Virus record (IMG/VR): IMGVR_UViG_3300025674_000148 | Coordinates: 1-36,672 of that record | Origin: a virus | Length of the DNA: 36,672 nt | Direction: 5' to 3' (one strand) | The notes under the pieces: generated by a model | The model's input: only the letters and a program-made list of their open reading frames with translations | Told to the model about the DNA's origin: nothing | Databases searched by the model: none | Position numbers and translations under genes: made by a program | Part shown: positions 29,495 to 36,604 of the stretch, piece after piece | Numbering within the stretch: position 1 is the first letter of the stretch | Layout: every line of letters begins with the position of its first letter

Positions 29495-31693
29495 TCACCC
29501 TATCTCCGTTCCACTGATCCACTCACCCACGACGACGCACTGCACGTCGCGCCCCGCTCGTTTATCCGGCCACTCCTCCACGCTGAGCACGTTTGTCTCG
29601 ACCCACTTGGCAAGGATTGCCTTGGCCCGCGCCTTTTCGTTTTTCTTGGCCACGTCGAGATCAAGCTGCACCGCCACCGCGTTGCCCGCCCAATGCTTGG
29701 CGCGTGCATCCAGCCGATACGGCTCCTCCCGCGACGCCGCCGCTCCGATCAGGCGCTGCACCTCCTGCGCGTCTCTGGCGCTTACACCGTCGAATAAGTC
29801 GGGCATTTTAAACGGAATGCACACACCCACATATTCCCCGTTTGGTAGCTCCACGCCGTGCATACGTCGATACAGAGCCTTCGCGGCAGGCGGCGCCAAG
29901 TTGGACTTGCCGTCGTCAACGCGGAATATGCCGAGGCTTTCGAGCTCGTTCACGCCCAGCTTCAGCGCGTCTTCTTGGCTGACCTTGTTGATGATGCGCG
30001 CCGCACGCGCCGCCCCGATCAGCGAACCGGCGCCGCGGACGCTGTCGATTGTTGCGTCCTCGCCGTTTGACTTGCGGATGTGATGCGTTAGCACCACCGC
30101 CGCGTCGGTCTGGTCCGCGATCCACCGCGCCTGTGCCACGGCTGCGTTCATGGCGACGTTATCGTTTTCGTTGATGTCGTTGAACCCGACCCACGGGTCC
30201 AGCATGACCAAGCCGATCTTGTTTTGCTTGATCCGCTCTATCATTTTTTCGGCAAGCTGGTCATTCGTCACGATGCCGTCGCGCGTTTGCTTGGCAAACT
30301 GTATCATCAGGTCGCGGCCCGCGTCTAAGAACAGGCGCCCGCGCAGTTCCTCCGGCTTGATGTTGTAGTGGATCATGATTGCCGCAAACCGTCGCTGCAT
30401 TTCCTCGTAGGGATCTTCCCCGTTGATCACCCACACGTTGACCTGTTCATGCACCGGCTCCTCTAGCAGCGGCCGGCAGAGGCATATGCTCGTCGCCTCC
30501 ACGTTCTGCATGGATGTCTTGCCGGCGCCGCCCTGCGATGCCACGACGCTGACGTATCCGCGGATGTAGTGCGCGCCGTAGATCCAGCGCCGGCGTGGAA
30601 TGCTGGCCGGATCGACTGGCTCATATGGCGTCGGCCAATTCATCTCCGCTTCCGCCGCCTCTTGCTGCGCTTGCTCGACCGGCTTAGCCAAGGAGAGCGC
30701 CTCCCGCAGCTTCTCTTCACCGGCTTCGCGCAGGTAGTCGTTTGCGTCGGTGACGTTTTCCACGCCGAGCTCGTTGAAGCGCACGACGTAAACCGACGTG
30801 CTCCCGTCGCCGCGTATTACGTCGGCCACCTTGTCCACGTCGAGGTCAGGGTCCGCGCAGATCGTCACGTCGGACGCGCGTGGCGCGTTGTACGTGGCCA
30901 TGCCGGCCTTGCCGAAGGTGCACACGATTGTCGCCTCCGCGTGCCCCTGCACCGCCTGCCTTACGCTAAGCGCATCCTCTGGCCCCTCGACCAAGATGAT
31001 GGCGCCCCCGTCGTGCTCGTCGCCGATCCTCATTGAGTTGCCGGCGATGACGCCGCGGGAGTATTTCGTGATGCCTCTGTGCTCGCGCTTGTTTCCCTCC
31101 GCCGTGATGAGCACCGCCTGTATGCCCTGCACCTCGCCGGCTTCATCCAACGCGGGAAAGAGTATCGCCGGCCCGTCGTATACGTTTGGACTGAACCTTG
31201 CGGCGCCCACCGCGGCAGACGCGCGCAAGCCGCGATTGTTTAGGTAAAGTAATGCAGGACGCACTGCGTCCTTACTTTCTCTGGAAATCGGGACGCCGCC
31301 CTCCCACGCCTTGCGCGCCTTGTCGATCTTGTCCCTGCGCGTTTCCTCATCGCGTGTGAGCATTTCCTTACTGGCCAGCTTACCTATGAGCCGGTCAAAC
31401 TCGCTGGCCGTGAATGGCTTTGCGTCACTGTCTTCGAGCACCTTGGGGTTTTCCCCGCCGCGCTTGAAGCCGCTGCCGATTGTGGCTTTGATTTCGATGT
31501 CGTGCAGCCCGACCTGCTTTGCCGCTGCGTGCAGATCTATGATGGCCGCGTCTATGTTTGACGGCGCCAAGTGCGCGTGACGCCCCAGCGTGTACGCCGC
31601 CTTGTTGAGCGTCTCGTTGCGCCCACCTTTTATGGTTGTGAGCATTTCGCTGACGGTACTTTCGCGCACCTTACTAAAATATGCTTCACTCAT
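29495..31693 (-). CDS. Primase-helicase (TOPRIM plus RepA-like ATPase)
   Basis: A 732-residue protein with GGAG 9 nt before the ATG. The N-terminal helical part contains GGRNETLNKAAYTLGRHA (23-40), as found next to archaeo-eukaryotic-type primases. The TOPRIM domain is IILVEGPEDALSV (232-244, Glu236) and ICADPDLD (278-285, Asp281, Asp283). The ATPase has VASQGGAGKTS (384-394, Lys392), LVMLDPWVGF (495-504, Asp499) and VVLTHHIRKS (533-542), the RepA/DnaB-like set. It lacks the zinc-binding primase start. It would unwind and prime the phage origin. No polymerase gene is seen nearby, so host polymerase is presumably used. Confidence 0.85.
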   Translation of the reverse strand: MSEAYFSKVRESTVSEMLTTIKGGRNETLNKAAYTLGRHAHLAPSNIDAAIIDLHAAAKQVGLHDIEIKATIGSGFKRGGENPKVLEDSDAKPFTASEFDRLIGKLASKEMLTRDEETRRDKIDKARKAWEGGVPISRESKDAVRPALLYLNNRGLRASAAVGAARFSPNVYDGPAILFPALDEAGEVQGIQAVLITAEGNKREHRGITKYSRGVIAGNSMRIGDEHDGGAIILVEGPEDALSVRQAVQGHAEATIVCTFGKAGMATYNAPRASDVTICADPDLDVDKVADVIRGDGSTSVYVVRFNELGVENVTDANDYLREAGEEKLREALSLAKPVEQAQQEAAEAEMNWPTPYEPVDPASIPRRRWIYGAHYIRGYVSVVASQGGAGKTSMQNVEATSICLCRPLLEEPVHEQVNVWVINGEDPYEEMQRRFAAIMIHYNIKPEELRGRLFLDAGRDLMIQFAKQTRDGIVTNDQLAEKMIERIKQNKIGLVMLDPWVGFNDINENDNVAMNAAVAQARWIADQTDAAVVLTHHIRKSNGEDATIDSVRGAGSLIGAARAARIINKVSQEDALKLGVNELESLGIFRVDDGKSNLAPPAAKALYRRMHGVELPNGEYVGVCIPFKMPDLFDGVSARDAQEVQRLIGAAASREEPYRLDARAKHWAGNAVAVQLDLDVAKKNEKARAKAILAKWVETNVLSVEEWPDKRAGRDVQCVVVGEWISGTEIG

Positions 31694-31769
31694 TCTTCTC
31701 TCTCCGTTGGCTGTTTATACGGCGCCGGACACCTGCTTCGAGCACATGTTCGACGCCGCCCTGCCTTAC

Positions 31770-32339
31770 CTAAAAGCCAAAGTTATCGTCGCTGGACGCT
31801 GGCGCCGCGGGTGCTGGCGCAGGCACTGGCGCTGGTGCTGGCGCTGCGACGGGCTCGCCCGCAGGCTTATTGATCCAAGTGCGGATGTTAAAGCCGACGT
31901 CGTATGACGTGCCCTTGCCGACGACGACAGGTGTGGAGCTTGTGATCTGCACCACCGGCACCTTGCCCTGCGTAAACTCTGGCGCCTCTTCCGCCTTGTT
32001 GTACAGCTTGGCGATAAACTGACCCAAGCCGAAGCTGTTGCCGCTCATGGACGCCTCGCGCCCGTCACTGAGCCAGCATTTAACCTCGAAGCCATTTTTG
32101 TGGCTGTCGCTTGGCTTGGCAATTTGCTGGCTTGGGCTTGGCCACGGCACCCAATCGCGCACGCCGATGTCGATATGCAGCCACCCGAACACAACCTCCT
32201 TGATGTCGATGGCGAAGCCGCGGTCCATGTCGATGGCGACGTCAACGCCGTCGTCCTTATAGTACCAGCGGTTTTGTGGTAGATTTGAGCGGATGAAAAG
32301 CTCGCCGCCCGTGTTGTCACTTCCGAAAGATATTGGCAT
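31770..32339 (-). CDS. Candidate single-stranded-DNA-binding protein
   Basis: A 189-residue protein with a perfect AAGGAG site 6 nt before the ATG at 32339. The first ~150 residues are beta-rich with many aromatics (NRWYYKDDGVDVAIDMDRGF, VVFGWLHIDIGVRDWVPW, FEVKCWLSDGREASMSG), fitting an OB-like fold. A flexible Ala/Pro linker (PVAAPAPAPVPAPAPAAPAS) leads to the tip SSDDNFGF, an acidic end with a final Phe, as in T7 gp2.5 and bacterial SSB. It lies between exonuclease and primase-helicase. Sequence similarity to a known SSB is not evident, so this is from architecture and context. Confidence 0.68.
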   Translation of the reverse strand: MPISFGSDNTGGELFIRSNLPQNRWYYKDDGVDVAIDMDRGFAIDIKEVVFGWLHIDIGVRDWVPWPSPSQQIAKPSDSHKNGFEVKCWLSDGREASMSGNSFGLGQFIAKLYNKAEEAPEFTQGKVPVVQITSSTPVVVGKGTSYDVGFNIRTWINKPAGEPVAAPAPAPVPAPAPAAPASSDDNFGF

Positions 32340-32353
32340 GTTTGTCTCCTTGA

Positions 32354-33148
32354 CTAAGTTGCCTCTGAAAATTTGAACGCATAGGGCGGGATTTGCAGCG
32401 TCTGTAGTTCGCCGTAATCGTAGCCCCACACGCCCGTGTGTTGCGCCGTGGCATACGCCGCCAGCGCGTACTCGACCGCATGATGCCCTTCCTCAAGGGA
32501 CAAGAGGTCCAGTTCGTATACGCCCACTTTGTAGGGCGCTTTCTTTTGCACCGCGATGAAGATGAAGCGGTCTATTTCATGGCCGTCGAAGGCCATGCAT
32601 CTGCGGTAAAATTGATCCTGTATGTGGTAACCAAAGTTCGCCGCCTGCTTCGCAAAGCCCGCCGGTGAGCTATCAACGGTCGTCTTGACGTCGATCAGCG
32701 CCGCGATGTCTTTGCGCCATGCGTCTGGCCGGCAGCGCATGTTGACGTTGGTGTTCGCGTCGATTGCAAACACGCTGGCTTCGCAGACCAAGTCGCCGCT
32801 GAGCAACGCCGCCGCCGCGGCATTTGCCCGCACGGCGTCCGCCATGTTCTTGGCCAAGGCGTAATCGCTTTCGGTCAAAAGTATTGCGCCCGCCGCGTCC
32901 GCTTCGTCCTTGGCGTCGGTCCACGCCTTACCCCTGCGCGTTTCTGGTCCGCACCATACGGTGTTGCTGCGGTGCGGCTCCAAGATCAGCGTGTGCGTGG
33001 CGCTGCCTACGTCTAGGGCTGGACTTGGCTGGTACTCGCCGTACTTGAAGTCGGCCAGACTTTCCATGGCGATCTTCTTGGCGCCTGACGCGCTCAGCGA
33101 TGGGTCGAGGTGATATTCCTCGTTTGACATATCATAGATGACGGTCAT
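32354..33148 (-). CDS. RecE-like PD-(D/E)XK exonuclease
   Basis: A 264-residue nuclease. SLSASGAKKI at the start and DVGSATHTLILEP (46-58) are typical of the RecE-C-terminal/DUF3799-like family. Active-site candidates are Glu123 (VCEASVF), Asp142 (RCRPDAW) and Asp153-Val-Lys155 (ALIDVKTT), followed by AANFGYHIQDQFYRR, the usual Q-rich helix. It digests one strand of DNA ends to make 3' overhangs for recombination, together with the adjacent SSB-like protein. GGAGG precedes the ATG, which overlaps the resolvase stop by ATGA. No annealing protein gene is visible next to it. Confidence 0.82.
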   Translation of the reverse strand: MTVIYDMSNEEYHLDPSLSASGAKKIAMESLADFKYGEYQPSPALDVGSATHTLILEPHRSNTVWCGPETRRGKAWTDAKDEADAAGAILLTESDYALAKNMADAVRANAAAAALLSGDLVCEASVFAIDANTNVNMRCRPDAWRKDIAALIDVKTTVDSSPAGFAKQAANFGYHIQDQFYRRCMAFDGHEIDRFIFIAVQKKAPYKVGVYELDLLSLEEGHHAVEYALAAYATAQHTGVWGYDYGELQTLQIPPYAFKFSEAT

Positions 33149-33591
33149 TGCGTTCCTCCTCCATAGAGCGCGATAAGCAGAGCCTCCGCGCGGTGTTCAT
33201 CTTTCTTGCGCTTCAGTCTTTCCGCTTGCTTTGGGAACCACTGCACCGCCAGACGTCTTGCCGCGTCCTTATCCTTCGGTAAGTTCATAGACCGCTTCCA
33301 CGTTGACGGCGTCACAATCGTGTAAGGTATGTTCGACAGTGCCACGGCTGCGACGATCTGTCCATATGCAAAGCCCAACTTAAAAGTGCTTGACACGCCC
33401 TGCTTGGGCATCGCTTGCTGCTTTTCGATGTAGACGTGATCGACGGTGCCTGCGCTGCTAAGGATTGCGGCAAGCTCATGCACGTCAACGCCGCCCTCGT
33501 CAAACGTGGGCAGGTCGTGCACTTCGGACCAGTCGCCGTTCATCAGCGCCACGCCGCCTGTGCGGTATCCGCAATCAATACCGACGATCAT
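33145..33591 (-). CDS. RuvC-like Holliday-junction resolvase
   Basis: A 148-residue protein of the RuvC/RNase H-like fold: GIDCGYRTGG (4-13, Asp6), YIEKQQAMPKQGVSSTFKLG (54-73, Glu56) and KKDEHRAEALLIA (129-141, Asp131/Glu136). STFKLGFAYGQIV and PSTWKRSMNL are typical of phage RuvC-like enzymes. It resolves branched DNA before packaging. The start lies within the last 17 bases of the upstream ribbon-helix-helix gene, and the stop overlaps the exonuclease start. Confidence 0.83.
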   Translation of the reverse strand: MIVGIDCGYRTGGVALMNGDWSEVHDLPTFDEGGVDVHELAAILSSAGTVDHVYIEKQQAMPKQGVSSTFKLGFAYGQIVAAVALSNIPYTIVTPSTWKRSMNLPKDKDAARRLAVQWFPKQAERLKRKKDEHRAEALLIALYGGGTQ

Positions 33592-33739
33592 CGAAGCTGT
33601 ACCCCGCGTCTGAGAGTAAATCTTTGAGAGCCAATTCGACCAGCAATGACATGCTCATGCGGCTTGTCTCGCTGTACTTCTGAAGCGCCTCGTATACGTC
33701 CTCGCGTATGCGTGGACCAATCTGCTTTAAATCTTGCAT
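33575..33739 (-). CDS. Ribbon-helix-helix regulator candidate
   Basis: A 54-residue protein. The ATG at 33739 has AAGGAG 6 nt before it. KQIGPRIREDVYEALQKYSE followed by TSRMSMSLLVELALKDLLS is the strand-helix-helix pattern of CopG/Arc-type DNA-binding proteins, with G-P-R-I-R-E as the recognition strand. Such proteins bind as dimers to tandem short repeats, often near their own promoter. Element P2 (33760-33788), 21 nt before this ATG, carries 11-bp-spaced GTTNAC boxes and is a natural candidate target. The gene heads the recombination operon. Confidence 0.72.
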   Translation of the reverse strand: MQDLKQIGPRIREDVYEALQKYSETSRMSMSLLVELALKDLLSDAGYSFDDRRY

Positions 33740-33759
33740 GGTGATCTCCTTTAGCACCG

Positions 33760-33788
33760 TGTTAACGTAGTGTTGACGGACAAGCAAG
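33760..33788 (-). promoter_or_regulatory. Promoter/operator element P2
   Basis: Minus-strand TTGCTT, then 17 bp, then TAACAC, with GTCAAC and GTTAACA inside, 11 bp apart. It fits the same TTG-N7-GTYMAC-N5-GTTAACA frame as P1 and P3. It stands right after a hairpin (33788-33805) and 21 nt before the regulator ATG. Confidence 0.55.
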
Positions 33789-33805
33789 GGGCGCCGTAGC
33801 GCCCC
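33788..33805 (-). terminator. Short GC hairpin, possible terminator or attenuator
   Basis: GGGGCGC/GCGCCCC, seven perfect pairs, with a UACG (UNCG-type) loop on the minus strand, followed by TTGCTTG, a weak T-tract. It lies 7 nt before the end of the leftmost stop context of the gene at 33813 and directly before P2. The same layout (hairpin then element) is seen at 1341-1370 with P3. Confidence 0.5.
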
Positions 33806-33812
33806 GTGTTGA

Positions 33813-34082
33813 TTATACCTTGCCGATTGCTTCGATGGCTGCTATTTCATCCCACATTTTTTTTTCTGCTTCGGTGATTGCAATATCTATTCTACGAGCA
33901 ACATCATTACGTGTATTGCCACAAAAGCGCAGAGTTTGGCACAATACCTCACCTTTTGCATACCACTCACCATAAGTAGCATTTGGGCTGGTGATATTAT
34001 GGATTTCTAAACCGCGATAAGCATACACATTACCGCCCCATTTCGTTGTTTTATCAAGTTTTTTAAATTTGTGTTCTGTCAT
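33813..34082 (-). CDS. Small hypothetical protein, first early gene
   Basis: An 89-residue protein. The ATG at 34082 (MTEHKFKKLDKTTKWGGNVY) has GGAG 7 nt before it and is preferred to 34109. It consists of a beta-rich start (NVYAYRGLEIHNITSPN, YGEWYAKGEVLCQTLRFCG) and a C-terminal helix (VARRIDIAITEAEKKMWDEI). No family is recognised. It follows element P1 by 30 nt and is followed by a GC hairpin, so it may be a monocistronic early gene. Confidence 0.68.
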   Translation of the reverse strand: MTEHKFKKLDKTTKWGGNVYAYRGLEIHNITSPNATYGEWYAKGEVLCQTLRFCGNTRNDVARRIDIAITEAEKKMWDEIAAIEAIGKV

Positions 34083-34111
34083 TTTCTCTCTCCTTTGTTC
34101 CTTCCCCATCT

Positions 34112-34140
34112 TGTTAACAAATAGTTAACACATATGCAAG
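34112..34140 (-). promoter_or_regulatory. Promoter/operator element P1
   Basis: Minus-strand TTGCAT, 17 bp, TAACAA, with two perfect GTTAAC boxes 11 bp apart (34124-34129 and 34113-34118). It lies in the divergent space between the early and lysis operons; since GTTAAC is its own complement, a bound protein could affect both. The neighbouring 34150-34180 is a near-palindromic T/A tract (ACTTTTTTTAAAAAAGT), probably part of the plus-strand promoter. Confidence 0.55.
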
Positions 34141-34201
34141 CCCTTTCGAGCACTTTTTTTAAAAAAGTTTTTATGGTAAAAAGGATGAAAGAGAGGCGCA
34201 T

Positions 34202-34417
34202 ATGATTGACATGATAGAACCTGTTTTACGTTGGCTAGTTGCGCCTCTCGTGGCGGTCGTCTGGTATTTGTTTAACCGCACCAATAAGAACACGACTGAC
34301 GTTGCCGTGTTGAACGCCAAGCTCGAAGCACAGAGCCGTAATTTCGACGAAATGCGTGACACGATTAAAGCAATATTCAAGAAGCTCGACAGCATAGAGC
34401 ACTCGCTGCGTAAGTAG
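34202..34417 (+). CDS. Small membrane protein with coiled coil, first lysis-operon gene
   Basis: A 71-residue protein. Residues ~8-25 (VLRWLVAPLVAVVWYLFN) form one transmembrane helix, followed by NRTNKNTTDVAVLNAKLEAQ and a coiled coil (NFDEMRDTIKAIFKKLDSIE). This is a pattern of accessory lysis or membrane proteins, reversed relative to XhlA-type hemolysins. GAGAGG stands ~5 nt before the ATG. The next gene starts within the stop codon (TAGTG). Confidence 0.7.
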   Translation: MIDMIEPVLRWLVAPLVAVVWYLFNRTNKNTTDVAVLNAKLEAQSRNFDEMRDTIKAIFKKLDSIEHSLRK

Positions 34418-34581
34418 TGTGCACGCTGATTGCCATCCTGTGGGGTCACACGTTTGCATACGGGCTGTACAAGGCGTGCTACTATGACTGCGGGTATGAC
34501 AGAGCGCACCATTTATGGTACGATAAAAGGTACGCCGTCCACCCAAATTATGCCTGTCCATTAAGGTTTTATGAGAAATGA
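34417..34581 (+). CDS. 54-residue Cys/Tyr-rich protein
   Basis: A short gene with a GTG start inside the previous stop (TAGTG) and an ATGA overlap with the following gene, which together strongly support coding. The first 18 residues (MCTLIAILWGHTFAYGLY) are hydrophobic, followed by KACYYDCGYDRAHHLWYDKR and YAVHPNYACPLRFYEK, rich in Cys, Tyr and His. The CYYDCGYDR...YxVHPNYxCP pattern recurs in marine phages in my memory. An exported, disulphide-bonded or metal-binding protein at the envelope is possible. No known function. Confidence 0.7.
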   Translation: MCTLIAILWGHTFAYGLYKACYYDCGYDRAHHLWYDKRYAVHPNYACPLRFYEK

Positions 34582-35021
34582 TTGACCCATTCACCGCTCT
34601 AGCCGGCATCAAAGCAGCCGTATCGGCGGGCAAGGAGCTCGTTTCTGTGACTAAGCAGATCGGCGAGTTTTTCGATGGCGTCGATGACCTGCGCAACAAG
34701 CACACAAAGAAAAAGAATAGCGTCTTTAGCACCGGCGACGAAAATGCGATGGAGACGTTTGTACAACTTCAGCGTGCAAAAGACGCCGAGGAAGAGCTAC
34801 GTCAGATTGTAATCGCCACCCGTGGGTTTTCCGCTTGGGGCGAGCTCCAAGAGATCCGCGCGCGCGTCCGGCGTGAACGTAAGGAACGCGAGGCAGCGGA
34901 AAAGCTGAAGCGTCAACAGCGGCTGGAGGCTATCGTGATCTTCGGTGGATCTATTGCAGTGGTTGGATTGTTGACGGGTATCATTGTGGTCGTCGTCATG
35001 GGGTTGCAGGGAAAGATATGA
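34578..35021 (+). CDS. Membrane-anchored coiled-coil protein, possible spanin-like
   Basis: A 147-residue protein. It starts MIDPFTALAGIKAAVSAGKE and has a long charged helix (FVQLQRAKDAEEELRQIVIA, IRARVRRERKEREAAEKLKR) and a C-terminal transmembrane segment (AIVIFGGSIAVVGLLTGIIV, then VVVMGLQGKI). The type is common in lysis operons of marine phages. The topology (C-terminal anchor) could suit a pore or envelope-spanning helper. Overlaps on both sides by ATGA. Confidence 0.65.
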   Translation: MIDPFTALAGIKAAVSAGKELVSVTKQIGEFFDGVDDLRNKHTKKKNSVFSTGDENAMETFVQLQRAKDAEEELRQIVIATRGFSAWGELQEIRARVRRERKEREAAEKLKRQQRLEAIVIFGGSIAVVGLLTGIIVVVVMGLQGKI

Positions 35022-35251
35022 TGCTTGAACCAGTTGGCAATCTCCCCTTCGCCATAACGCCTGAGAGAGCGCGTGAGAGCATAGAGAACCATCAGGCGCA
35101 GCAACGTGTGCAGGTAGAGCATTTGCGCGCCCACAAGCTCGCCAAGGCGCTGGAGCGCGCACAACTTGATTTAATGCTGTCATATGATAGGTTTGGGGCG
35201 CACAATACTGGGCTGCAACCGCAGGGTCAGATTGTGGATATGGAGGTATGA
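35018..35251 (+). CDS. Small helical hypothetical protein
   Basis: A 77-residue (or 76, from the second of two Met codons) soluble protein. ITPERARESIENHQAQQRVQ and VEHLRAHKLAKALERAQLDL form a long amphipathic helix, and the end (SYDRFGAHNTGLQPQGQIVD) is loop-like. No family is recognised. It overlaps the preceding gene by ATGA and stops 1 nt before the holin candidate start. Confidence 0.6.
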   Translation: MMLEPVGNLPFAITPERARESIENHQAQQRVQVEHLRAHKLAKALERAQLDLMLSYDRFGAHNTGLQPQGQIVDMEV

Positions 35252-35252
35252 T

Positions 35253-35462
35253 ATGACCATAGCAATGGAGCGCATCCTTGAGTGGAAAATAATGCCGCGC
35301 CTAATGATGCTCGTTATGACGATAATGTATGTGCGTGTGATCGAGTGGTTTATGACTTTACCGCAAGATACTGTAAGCACTCAAGCAACGGCGCTTACTG
35401 CAACCGTAACGGGAGCGATGACGGGAGCTTTCGCCGTGTGGTTGGGGAGTGAGCGCAAATGA
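35253..35462 (+). CDS. Holin candidate with two membrane spans
   Basis: A 69-residue protein. The ATG at 35253 has GGAGG 7 nt before it; the longer frame from 35184 shadows the previous gene. MERILEWKIMPRLMMLVMTI leads to MYVRVIEWFMTL (span 1, ~14-34) and ATALTATVTGAMTGAFAVWL (span 2, ~46-66). Small, two-span, in front of a lysin gene: the profile of a class II holin, which forms the membrane lesion that lets the endolysin out. The second holin-like gene follows directly by ATGA. Confidence 0.7.
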   Translation: MTIAMERILEWKIMPRLMMLVMTIMYVRVIEWFMTLPQDTVSTQATALTATVTGAMTGAFAVWLGSERK

Positions 35463-35845
35463 TACAGGCACTCATAGGACCACTCGCAGAGCTTGCCGGC
35501 GGCTGGCTCAAAGGCAAAGCGGACAAGCAGGCAGCGGCTGCAAACCTCGCGCTAGTAGAGGCGGAAGCGAAAGCGACCATAATGAAAAGCGCGGCGACCA
35601 GCGAAGCGGACTGGGAGCGCATCATGGCGCAAGGAAGCCAGTCAAGCTGGAAAGACGAGTGGCTAACAATTTTGTTTTCAATTCCACTTGTGCTTGTTTT
35701 TACAGGAGACAAGGGAAGAGAAATCGTCGCAAACGGCTTTGCTGCTTTGGAAACTATGCCTGAGTGGTATCAATACACGCTGGGCGTAATCGTCGCAGCA
35801 TCATTTGGAATTAGGTCAGCAACTAAGTTTTTCGGAAGGAAGTGA
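35459..35845 (+). CDS. GTA-holin-like membrane protein
   Basis: A 128-residue protein. An N-terminal hydrophobic/amphipathic segment (MIQALIGPLAELAGGWLKGK), a helical Ala/Glu linker (ALVEAEAKATIMKSAATSEA), then SSWKDEWLTILFSIPLVLVF and YQYTLGVIVAASFGIRSATK, the WKDEW...SIPL...GIRxAxKF features of the three-span holin family known from gene-transfer agents and marine phages. It could be the main holin or a pinholin partner of the preceding gene. GGAG precedes the ATG. Confidence 0.75.
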   Translation: MIQALIGPLAELAGGWLKGKADKQAAAANLALVEAEAKATIMKSAATSEADWERIMAQGSQSSWKDEWLTILFSIPLVLVFTGDKGREIVANGFAALETMPEWYQYTLGVIVAASFGIRSATKFFGRK

Positions 35846-35846
35846 A

Positions 35847-36233
35847 ATGGGTTTTAAGTTTGGCAAACGCTCGCTGGAGCGGCTGGAGGGCGTGCATGAG
35901 GATCTTGTGCGCGTCATGAAGACTGCGATTGATTGGAGCGACGACGTTGACTGGTGCATCATCGAAGGCATGCGTACCGTCGAACGCCAGAAGGAGCTCC
36001 TCGCCAAAGGCGCCTCGACTACCATGCGCTCGCGGCACCTGACCGGACACGCCATCGACATGGCACCCTACGTGGACGGGGCGATACGCTGGGACTGGCC
36101 GCTGTACCACAAGATCGCGCCAATCATTAAGGAAGCCGCTGACCATGAGAAAGTCAAAATTGAGTGGGGCGGCGACTGGCGGAAATTCCCAGATGGCCCA
36201 CATTGGCAATTGCCATGGAAGGATTATCCGTAG
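35847..36233 (+). CDS. Endolysin, M15-type peptidase
   Basis: A 128-residue enzyme. The ATG at 35847 (MGFKFGKRSLERLEGVHEDL) has GGAAGGAAG before it. IIEGMRTVERQKELLAKGAS (38-57) and SRHLTGHAIDM (62-72) followed by GPHWQLPW (117-124) give the zinc ligands His64, Asp71 and His119 of M15 (VanY/Ply-like) peptidases, with Glu106/Asp110 as candidates for the catalytic acid. It cleaves the peptide part of peptidoglycan. No signal sequence, so holin-dependent. Last gene of the plus operon; its end overlaps the HNH gene by 10 nt. Confidence 0.87.
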   Translation: MGFKFGKRSLERLEGVHEDLVRVMKTAIDWSDDVDWCIIEGMRTVERQKELLAKGASTTMRSRHLTGHAIDMAPYVDGAIRWDWPLYHKIAPIIKEAADHEKVKIEWGGDWRKFPDGPHWQLPWKDYP

Positions 36234-36586
36234 TGCTCGTTCCAATGCAGGATGCGGTGACAGTTTGCGCATAAACACACGCACTTTGTCTCCGCTTCTT
36301 TAACCGCCGTGTTGTACTGCCCGCCTTTGACAAGCTGATAAATGGCACGGTTTTCTGGGTCATCTTTATTTATGTGATGAAAGTCTAGCGCAGCGGGGTG
36401 GCTGAAGCCGCAGTCGTTGCACGCCTGTTGAGCCTTCCACTCAATCCACTCTTTCTTTTGTCTCTTTCTGCGCTGCCGGTTCTTGGCGATAACTTTTTCT
36501 TTGTTTCTCTGATACCACTTTGAACCGTACGCTTTAGCGTACGCGACGCGCTTTTCTTTATCTTTGTATGGCAAAAAACTTCCCAC
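36224..36586 (-). CDS. HNH endonuclease
   Basis: A 120-residue protein, basic in the first half (NKEKVIAKNRQRRKRQKKEW), with the HNH core CNDCGFSHPAALDFHHINKD (57-76) and KCVCLCANCHRILHWNEH (101-118): two CxxC zinc pairs around the HH catalytic centre. It nicks or cuts DNA. The start is uncertain: the frame opens at GTG 36586 without a good ribosome site, and a TTG at 36574 preceded by GGAAG is an alternative. It is convergent with the lysis operon, overlapping the lysin by 10 nt, as expected for a free-standing homing or cos-linked nuclease. Confidence 0.82.
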   Translation of the reverse strand: MGSFLPYKDKEKRVAYAKAYGSKWYQRNKEKVIAKNRQRRKRQKKEWIEWKAQQACNDCGFSHPAALDFHHINKDDPENRAIYQLVKGGQYNTAVKEAETKCVCLCANCHRILHWNEHYG

Positions 36587-36604
36587 TTTGGCTGCGGGAA
36601 GTTT
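36576..36604. repeat. 9-bp inverted repeat at the HNH gene start
   Basis: AAACTTCCC (36576-36584) and GGGAAGTTT (36596-36604) around an 11-base loop, followed on the plus strand after five bases by a T5 run. It could end plus-strand transcripts or fold over the start of the HNH message. The remaining bases to 36672 hold no gene that I can support. Confidence 0.45.

Noticed and set aside
29136-30083. 315-codon plus-strand open frame
   Set aside because: Antisense shadow of the primase-helicase and nuclease genes, no ribosome site.
1299-34140. Every GTTAAC hexamer as a regulatory site
   Set aside because: The hexamer also occurs inside genes (for example near 6331 and 6724) at about the chance rate; only the copies with 11-bp-spaced partner boxes and TTG are kept.
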